DNA of 5,565 nt, from assembly GCA_009924765.1 (NCBI GenBank), contig RFQW01000137.1, positions 1 through 5,565 of the forward strand, given 5' to 3'. Below are positions 1 to 5,565 of this stretch, in pieces. The stretch's first letter is position 1, and each line of letters begins with the position of its first letter. The notes under the pieces were generated by a model, which saw only the letters and a list, made by a program, of their open reading frames with translations, was not told where the DNA came from and did no database searches. This DNA is from Planctomycetota bacterium. Its GTDB lineage: Bacteria > Planctomycetota > Phycisphaerae > Phycisphaerales > SM1A02. Position numbers and translations under genes: made by a program.

Positions 1-150
1 GCGGTGGACGAGATCTGCCGCCAGCTGCGACTGCGCGACATGGGTGGCCTGGTGGTGTGCGATCTCATCGACATGCGCAGTCCGCGCCATCGTCGCGAGA
101 TCGAGGAGCGCTTCCAGACCAACATGCGCAAGGATCGCGCCAAGACCACC
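1..150 (+). CDS. RNase E/G family fragment, catalytic segment (partial, plus-strand copy)
   Basis: Reading from base 1 gives 50 residues that are unmistakably the second half of the RNase E/G catalytic core. They begin AVDEICRQLRLRDMGG, pass through VVCDLIDM (the Asp of VCD matches the second catalytic, metal-binding Asp of the family) and end in NMRKDRAKTT. The first 30 residues are identical to the end of the minus-strand RNase gene (240 to 151). The remaining 20 are the natural continuation of that gene and occur only here. After 150 the frame passes into antisense of the other copy, so the long open frame beyond it is meaningless. The fragment is open at the window edge and has no start or stop. 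I read it as a piece of the same or an orthologous gene joined in inverted orientation, not as a second functional RNase. Confidence 0.85.
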
Positions 151-240
151 GTGGCGCGGGCTGCGCATGTCGATGAGATCGCACACCACCAGGCCGCCCA
201 TGTCGCGCAGGCGCAGCTGGCGGCAGATCTCGTCCACCGC
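1..240. repeat. Imperfect 90-base inverted repeat with 60-base spacer
   Basis: Bases 1-90 are the reverse complement of 151-240 except at positions 30, 45, 81 and 90 (86 of 90 match). Both arms encode the same 30 residues of an RNase E/G enzyme, and every mismatch falls on a third codon position and is silent (Arg, Gly, Ser, His codons). The spacer 91-150 is coding only in the plus direction. The repeat may extend left of the window. Silent-only divergence points to two related genomes or alleles, so a simple fold-back of one molecule does not fully explain it. It carries no transposase or terminal duplication that would mark it as a mobile element. Confidence 0.93.
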
Positions 241-1629
241 TTCCTTGTTGGTCTCGAAGGCGTTGGTCTCGCTGTCGCGCGCGCTGCGGCTCTTGCCGCT
301 GTTCACGTCGATGGCCACCAATGCCTCGGTCTGGTCGAACACCAGTGCGCCGCCCGATGGCAGCGGCACCATGCGCTGATAGATGTCGCTGATCTGCCGC
401 TCGAGGTCGAAGGCGGTGAAGATGGGCGCGGGCTTGTCGTAGTACAGCACGCGCGGCGCATCCTTGGGGAACACCACGTCCAGGAATGCCGTCACGCGGG
501 TCCACGCGCTCTCGCTGTCCACCACGATGTCGCTGATGGTGTCGTCCACCATCTCGCGCACGGTGCGGATGAGCACGTCGCTTTCGGTGTACAGCTCGCT
601 CGGCGCGCCCACGCTCTCGATGCGCTTGCTCATGGCTTCCCACAGGCGCGTCAGGTAGGCGGCGTCGCGCTGCAGCTCGGTGCGGCTGCGATCGAAGCCC
701 GCGGTGCGCAGGATGAAGCCGCAGCCATCCGGCAGCTCGAGCGAATCCAGGATGCGACGCATCTCGCGGCGCTGGGTCTCGTCCTCCACCTTGCGGCTGA
801 CGCCCACCTTGTCCATGTCGGGCATCATCACGAGCAGGCGGCCCGGGATGCTGAGGTAGCTGGTGACGGTGGGGCCCTTCGTGCCGATGCCCTGCTTGAT
901 CACCTGCACGAGCACTTCCTGGCCCTTCTTCAGGCACTCCTGGATGGGCGGACGCTCGCGACGCGGAATCTTGTGACCCACGCGCTCTGCCTTGTCGCCA
1001 CCGGGGAAGTACTTCGGGTGCACGTCGCTGATGTGCAGGAAGCCGTTCTGGCCCTCGCCGAAGTCGATGAAGGCGGCCTGGATGGCGGCTTCCACGTTGG
1101 TGACGCGGCCCTTGTAGATGTTGCCCACGTTCGTGGCGCCGCTGGCGCGCTCGGCGAAGTAGTTCTCCAGACGACGGCCGCGCGCGAAAGCGATGCGGCA
1201 CTCGTCGCCGGGGGCGTCGTTCACGATCATCACGGTGTCGCGCGCGCGCTTCTCGGTCTTGACGGGCTTGGCGGCCTTCGGTTCGGAGCCGTCGGCGGCG
1301 GTCTCGCCCTCGCCTTCGGCGGAGCCAGCGCTCTCCATCAGGAACTCGCTCACGCCGGTGTCCTCGTCGGCCTCATCGCGGATCGTGCTGGGCGCATCCA
1401 GGATCTCGCCCTCGCTCTCGGCATCGGCGGGGCCGCGCGCGGGCAGCGGGGGCTCCTCGGTGGGAGTCCACATCTGGCCGGCCGGCAGGTGCTCGTCGTG
1501 CGAGTCCTCGGCGCCGTCGGTTGCTTCGGCGGCCTCGGCAGGCTTGCCGGGCATCATGGGCTCCGGGGGCACGGCGCTTCCGCCGATGGGGTGCGGGATT
1601 GTTTCGTCGTTTGGGTTCGTGTCAGCCAC
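151..1629 (-). CDS. rne/rng: Rne/Rng family endoribonuclease (RNase E/G), 3' part missing
   Basis: Single-strand-specific endoribonuclease of the RNase E/G family, which acts in mRNA decay and in rRNA/tRNA processing. I chose the GTG at 1629 because AGGA lies 7 bases upstream; ATGs at 1557 and 1230 are alternatives. Residues 1-133 form an acidic, Ala/Gly/Pro-rich, probably disordered extension. The family core starts near M134 (MIVNDAPGDECRIAFARG). An S1 RNA-binding domain covers about 168-265 (NIYKGRVTNV, AAFIDFGEGQNGFLHISDV, then GTKGP at 249-253). The catalytic Asp pair is D441 (AIDVNSGKS) and D484 (VVCDLIDM), equivalent to D303 and D346 of E. coli RNase E. Genuine sequence ends at H493 (base 151), where the inverted repeat begins. 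The zinc-link cysteines and everything downstream are absent, so RNase E cannot be told from RNase G. The frame stays open to base 1, but residues after 493 are antisense of the plus-strand copy. Confidence 0.92.
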
Positions 1630-1636
1630 GGGTGCT

Positions 1637-1655
1637 TCCTGCCGCCATGGGCGGC
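1637..1655 (-). promoter_or_regulatory. RNase E/G ribosome binding site with abutting GC hairpin
   Basis: On the minus strand AGGA (1640-1637) sits 7 bases before the GTG at 1629 and decides the start choice. Directly upstream, bases 1655-1641 form a 6-bp inverted repeat GCCGCC / GGCGGC with a CAT loop, ending at the base next to the Shine-Dalgarno. A competing pairing of CTGCCG with CGGCAG around the same bases would cover the ribosome binding site edge. Autoregulation of RNase E through 5' leader hairpins is established in E. coli; applying it here is inference. Confidence 0.5.
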
Positions 1656-1825
1656 GCTCCGCGGCAGAACTCAGCGAATACGCGAACCACCCGGCCCGTG
1701 CAGGCACGGAACGCGTGGCGTCCCGGGTGTGCAGAGGTTGGATGCAGTTCGTGTCATTCGAAGCTGTTCCGCCGTGACTCGCGCATGCCGTGGGCCGCAC
1801 CTCGCCGGATCGTTCCGGGGGCGGC

Positions 1826-1843
1826 CTCCGCATGCATGCGGAG
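1826..1843. repeat. 18-base perfect palindrome downstream of ptsI
   Basis: CTCCGCATG / CATGCGGAG is a perfect 18-base palindrome centred between 1834 and 1835, 23 bases past the ptsI stop codon. As RNA it could fold into a 7-bp stem with a TGCA loop in either direction. No run of Ts follows on either strand, so it is not a textbook intrinsic terminator. It could be a 3'-end stabilising or weak terminator hairpin for ptsI, or a dimeric protein binding site upstream of the RNase gene. Confidence 0.6.
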
Positions 1844-1866
1844 CCGAGTTTCGATTCCCGCGTGGC

Positions 1867-3624
1867 TCAGGCCGCAGCCCAGCCTCCAAAGTTCGCGGGG
1901 TCCAGTTTCCGTAACTCGTCGCGCAGCGTCGTATGGATCTGCCGCTCCGAGTCGAACGAGCCAACCCGTCGGGCCAGTCGTTCGCAAAGTCCGATGTCCA
2001 CGGTTCGCACCACGCGTTTCACCACGGGGATCTGCGCCGGGACCATGGAGAGTGTACGCAAACCCATGCCCAGCAGCAACATGGTGAACACGGGATCACC
2101 GGCGATTTCACCGCACAGACTGGCATCGATGCCGGCGTGACGGCCCGCCCGGATGACATTCTTCACCAATTGCAGCACGGCGGGGCTGGCGGCGGTGTAC
2201 AGGCTGGCCACCCGCTCGTTGCCGCGGTCGACCGCCAGGGTGTACTGCACCAGGTCGTTGGTGCCGATCGAGAAGAAGTCGGCCTCGGCGGCGAAGGTGC
2301 GCGCCATCAGTGCGGCGCTGGGCACCTCGATCATGATGCCCACCTTGGGTCGGCGGTCGTGGGGGATGCCTTCCTCGTCCAGTTCCTCCATCACGTCGCG
2401 CAGGATCAGTCGCGCCTGACGCAGCTCCATGAGCGTGCTCACCAGCGGGAACATGAGATGCATGGGCCCGTGCGCGCTGGCACGCAGGATGGCGCGCAGC
2501 TGCGTCTTGAACATGGGCTGGTTCTGCAGGCTGAAGCGGATGCTGCGCAGGCCAAGGAACGGATTGCGCTCGGGCTCCTGCAGCGTGGCCTGCGTCCACT
2601 TGTCGGCGCCAAGGTCGAGCGTGCGGATGGTGCAGGGGCGACCATCGAGCAGTTCGATCGTCTTGCGGTACGCCTGGTACTGCGCCTCCTCATCGGGCGC
2701 GGTGTCGCTGGTGAGGAACAGGAACTCGGTGCGGTACAGGCCCACGCCGTCGCCGCCGTTGCGCAGCACCGCTTCCACTTCCTCGGGGAACTCGATGTTG
2801 CCCAGCAGCTGGATGCGCGTGCCATCGGTGGTGATGGCTTCCAGCGAGGCGTTCTCGGCCAGCGACACGCGCAGTTTCTTGGCCTTTTCGCCGCGCTGCA
2901 GGCACTCTTCGCGTGCGGCGGCATCGGGGCGCACGATCATCACGCCGGTGTCGCCGTCCACGATCACCTCGTCGCCGTCCTGCACGTCGATGGTGGCGCG
3001 CTGACAACCCACCACGGCTGGCAGACCCAGTGCGCGGAACACGATGGACACGTGACCGGTGAGACCGCCCGACTCGGTCACGAAGGCGAGCGCCTTGCCA
3101 TGACCCACCGCCGCAGCCTGGCTTGGCGTAAGTTCGTGCGCGATGATGATGGCGGGTTCGGTGAGGTTGGCGAGGCGGTCCTCTTCTTCGCCCATCAGCT
3201 TGCCAAGCACGCGGCGCTGCAGGTCGATCAGGTCGTCCACCTTCTGCTCGAACACGTCGCTGCGCATGGCGCGGAACTGCTCGATCAGTCGACCGAACTG
3301 CTCGGTGACCGCTGCTTCGGCGTTCAGCCGCTGCGAGGCGATGACCGACAGGATGGGTTGCAGCAGCGTGGGGTCCTGCAGCAGGCCTTCGTGAAAGGCG
3401 AAGATCTTGGCGGTCTCGGCGCCCAGCTGGGATTCGGTGGTGCGGCGCAGCTCGCCAAGGTCGGCGATGGCCTGCGTGACCGCCTGGCGAAAGCGGGCCT
3501 GCTCGGCCTCCACCTTCTGCGGCGAAATGGTGCGTCGGGGGACGTGTGTTTCGGCTGCGCCGAGCAGCAGCGCCTTGCCAACCACGATGCCGGGGCTGGC
3601 AGCAATGCCTCTGATGACTTCCAT
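1867..3624 (-). CDS. ptsI: Phosphoenolpyruvate-protein phosphotransferase (PTS enzyme I)
   Basis: Cytoplasmic enzyme I autophosphorylates from phosphoenolpyruvate and passes the phosphate to HPr, the first step of the phosphotransferase system. The 585-residue product is close to the 575 of E. coli. The start ATG at 3624 has GAGGA 7 bases upstream and gives the family N-terminus MEVIRGIAASPGIVVGKALL. Order: N-terminal HPr-binding and phosphohistidine domains (about 1-230), then the PEP-binding barrel. The phosphorylatable His is H191 in GGLTGHVSIVFR. Barrel residues match E. coli with a +2 offset: R298 (GLYRTEFLF), R334, E433 (MIEVPSAA), N456/D457 (SIGTNDLVQYTLAVDRGN), R467 and C504 (LCGEIAGD). 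The residues around H191 are unusual (Leu, Gly, Val and Phe where Arg, Ser, Thr/Ser and Ala are common). No HPr, HPr kinase or EII gene lies in the window, so a sugar-transport or a purely regulatory PTS role cannot be chosen. Intact and probably functional. Confidence 0.97.
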   Translation of the reverse strand: MEVIRGIAASPGIVVGKALLLGAAETHVPRRTISPQKVEAEQARFRQAVTQAIADLGELRRTTESQLGAETAKIFAFHEGLLQDPTLLQPILSVIASQRLNAEAAVTEQFGRLIEQFRAMRSDVFEQKVDDLIDLQRRVLGKLMGEEEDRLANLTEPAIIIAHELTPSQAAAVGHGKALAFVTESGGLTGHVSIVFRALGLPAVVGCQRATIDVQDGDEVIVDGDTGVMIVRPDAAAREECLQRGEKAKKLRVSLAENASLEAITTDGTRIQLLGNIEFPEEVEAVLRNGGDGVGLYRTEFLFLTSDTAPDEEAQYQAYRKTIELLDGRPCTIRTLDLGADKWTQATLQEPERNPFLGLRSIRFSLQNQPMFKTQLRAILRASAHGPMHLMFPLVSTLMELRQARLILRDVMEELDEEGIPHDRRPKVGIMIEVPSAALMARTFAAEADFFSIGTNDLVQYTLAVDRGNERVASLYTAASPAVLQLVKNVIRAGRHAGIDASLCGEIAGDPVFTMLLLGMGLRTLSMVPAQIPVVKRVVRTVDIGLCERLARRVGSFDSERQIHTTLRDELRKLDPANFGGWAAA

Positions 3625-3631
3625 CTGCGAA

Positions 3632-3636
3632 TCCTC
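3632..3636 (-). promoter_or_regulatory. ptsI ribosome binding site
   Basis: GAGGA on the minus strand, 7 bases before the ATG at 3624. It supports this start over an in-frame ATG 54 codons upstream (3786), whose extra residues (Pro/Arg/Ser-rich) do not resemble enzyme I. Confidence 0.8.
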
Positions 3637-3714
3637 ACTGGGCAAGACGCCCGGGAGGACGGGTGCGGGCCACGGAGGCCTGTCACCGGTCCGGCGGAGC
3701 GGAGCCGAGCGACC

Positions 3715-3720
3715 ACTATA
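3715..3720 (-). promoter_or_regulatory. Candidate -10 box for ptsI
   Basis: TATAGT on the minus strand matches the sigma-70 -10 consensus at five of six positions and would start transcription near 3708, giving a leader of about 84 bases. No good -35 hexamer is found 16-18 bases upstream (that stretch reads like CATCCC), so it would need an activator or is fortuitous. Confidence 0.3.
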
Positions 3721-3780
3721 AAGGAAGGCTGGATCTGGGGATGGCGCATGGGAATGGTGGATTTGGCGGTTTTTTGGCTT

Positions 3781-3800
3781 CGGCATTGCCTGAAATGCCG
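3781..3800. promoter_or_regulatory. Dyad overlapping the ahcY -35 region (candidate operator)
   Basis: CGGCATT-GCCTGA-AATGCCG is a perfect 7-bp inverted repeat with a 6-base centre. It overlaps the proposed ahcY -35 hexamer (3786-3791), the placement expected of a repressor or activator site. There is no T-tract on either side in the right orientation for a terminator. The cognate regulator is unknown. Confidence 0.4.
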
Positions 3801-3814
3801 GTCGCCACTAGACT
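3786..3814 (+). promoter_or_regulatory. Candidate sigma-70 promoter for ahcY
   Basis: TTGCCT (3786-3791), a 17-base spacer, then TAGACT (3809-3814). Each hexamer matches the consensus at four of six positions with ideal spacing. The predicted start near 3821 leaves a leader of about 70 bases before the GTG at 3892. Confidence 0.5.
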
Positions 3815-3822
3815 CATTCTCA

Positions 3823-3860
3823 TTCATCCGGATAGATGGATGAAGGCCGCGTGTGCCTTC
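3823..3860 (+). promoter_or_regulatory. Two mutually exclusive hairpins in the ahcY leader
   Basis: The first stem is TTCATCC (3823-3829) with GGATGAA (3838-3844), 7 bp with an 8-base loop. The second is GAAGGC (3842-3847) with GCCTTC (3855-3860), 6 bp with a 7-base loop. They share bases 3842-3844, so only one can form fully. Both lie in the predicted leader. The region lacks the conserved core I would expect of an S-adenosylhomocysteine riboswitch, so any regulatory role is inference. Confidence 0.35.
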
Positions 3861-3880
3861 GCCCACCAACCCCGAATACT

Positions 3881-3884
3881 GGAG
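3881..3884 (+). promoter_or_regulatory. ahcY ribosome binding site
   Basis: GGAG lies 7 bases before the GTG at 3892. This favours 3892 over an in-frame GTG at 3853, which has a weaker AAGG 6 bases upstream and whose extra 13 residues overlap the leader hairpins. Confidence 0.7.
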
Positions 3885-3891
3885 CCACTCC

Positions 3892-5529
<1,638 letters not shown>

Positions 5530-5565
5530 ACCGAACCCGGAACCGGATGTCGGGGCCGCCGGCGT

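Larger units (their letters stand above)
1630..1866. other. Intergenic region between ptsI and the RNase gene
   Basis: This 237-base gap separates the ptsI stop from the RNase GTG start, both on the minus strand. It contains the 18-base palindrome at 1826-1843, a short dyad CCGTGC-AG-GCACGG at 1696-1709 and the hairpin next to the RNase ribosome binding site. I found no convincing -35/-10 pair for the RNase gene, no T-tract after a hairpin and no tRNA-like fold. The gap is long enough for the RNase gene to have its own promoter, so co-transcription with ptsI is undecided. Confidence 0.6.

Noticed and set aside
1..240. Insertion sequence or transposon terminal inverted repeat
   Set aside because: The arms are coding sequence of a housekeeping RNase with silent differences. 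There is no transposase, target-site duplication or mobile-element boundary.
1820..1860. Intrinsic terminator after ptsI
   Set aside because: The palindrome could form a hairpin, but no T-run follows it on the minus strand (GC-rich sequence follows instead).
4..1914. A 636-codon open frame on the plus strand across the RNase region
   Set aside because: Only the first 50 codons or so match a protein family. The rest is codon-aligned antisense of the minus-strand RNase gene, with His/Ala/Leu-rich nonsense typical of GC-rich shadow frames.
3625..3786. Upstream ATG at 3786 as the ptsI start
   Set aside because: It adds 54 residues unlike any enzyme I and would put the ribosome binding site and the -10-like box inside the coding region. 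The ATG at 3624 has an excellent Shine-Dalgarno and the family N-terminus.
1933..3843. A 636-codon open frame on the plus strand opposite ptsI
   Set aside because: It is exact antisense of enzyme I, rich in His, Gln, Gly and Ala, with no recognisable domain and no sensible ribosome binding site.
3815..3891. S-adenosylhomocysteine riboswitch upstream of ahcY
   Set aside because: Gene context suggested it, but the leader of about 70 bases lacks the conserved purine-rich core and the closing pseudoknot pairing I would expect. Only simple hairpins are visible.

Overview
This is a GC-rich bacterial window (hand counts give about 60-63 % GC inside ahcY). It carries three recognisable housekeeping genes: an RNase E/G family endoribonuclease (minus strand, 3' part missing), phosphotransferase-system enzyme I ptsI (minus strand, complete), and S-adenosylhomocysteine hydrolase ahcY (plus strand, C-terminus replaced). 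The host phylum cannot be fixed from this. The high GC, the 'VPRR' stretch near the enzyme I N-terminus and the acidic tail on the RNase are compatible with a planctomycete-like bacterium, but that is a weak guess.

Layout. Positions 1-240 form a large imperfect inverted repeat: the same RNase E/G catalytic segment is encoded once on the plus strand (1-150) and again on the minus strand (240-151). The arms differ at four positions in 90, all synonymous third-codon positions. The minus-strand RNase gene then runs from 151 up to a GTG start at 1629, with a 133-residue acidic, low-complexity extension before its S1/catalytic core. A 237-base gap (1630-1866) follows, with an 18-base perfect palindrome and a GC stem next to the RNase ribosome binding site. 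ptsI occupies 1867-3624 on the minus strand. The divergent intergenic region 3625-3891 holds a good candidate promoter for ahcY, a dyad over its -35 box, two alternative leader hairpins and a weaker -10-like box for ptsI. ahcY starts at a GTG at 3892 and is canonical to about 5295. There the family sequence stops and an unrelated tail takes over, staying open to a stop at 5527-5529 and so removing the conserved C-terminal Lys/Tyr segment.

The genes have separate roles: RNA decay and processing, the first phosphotransfer step from phosphoenolpyruvate to HPr, and removal of the methylation by-product S-adenosylhomocysteine. I see no new multi-gene system. The striking features are the two ends. 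Both have a recognisable gene interrupted by a junction, and at the left end the joined copy differs from the other by silent substitutions only. The simplest reading is a metagenome or single-cell contig with chimeric ends. A real genomic inversion or duplication is the alternative and can be tested with reads.
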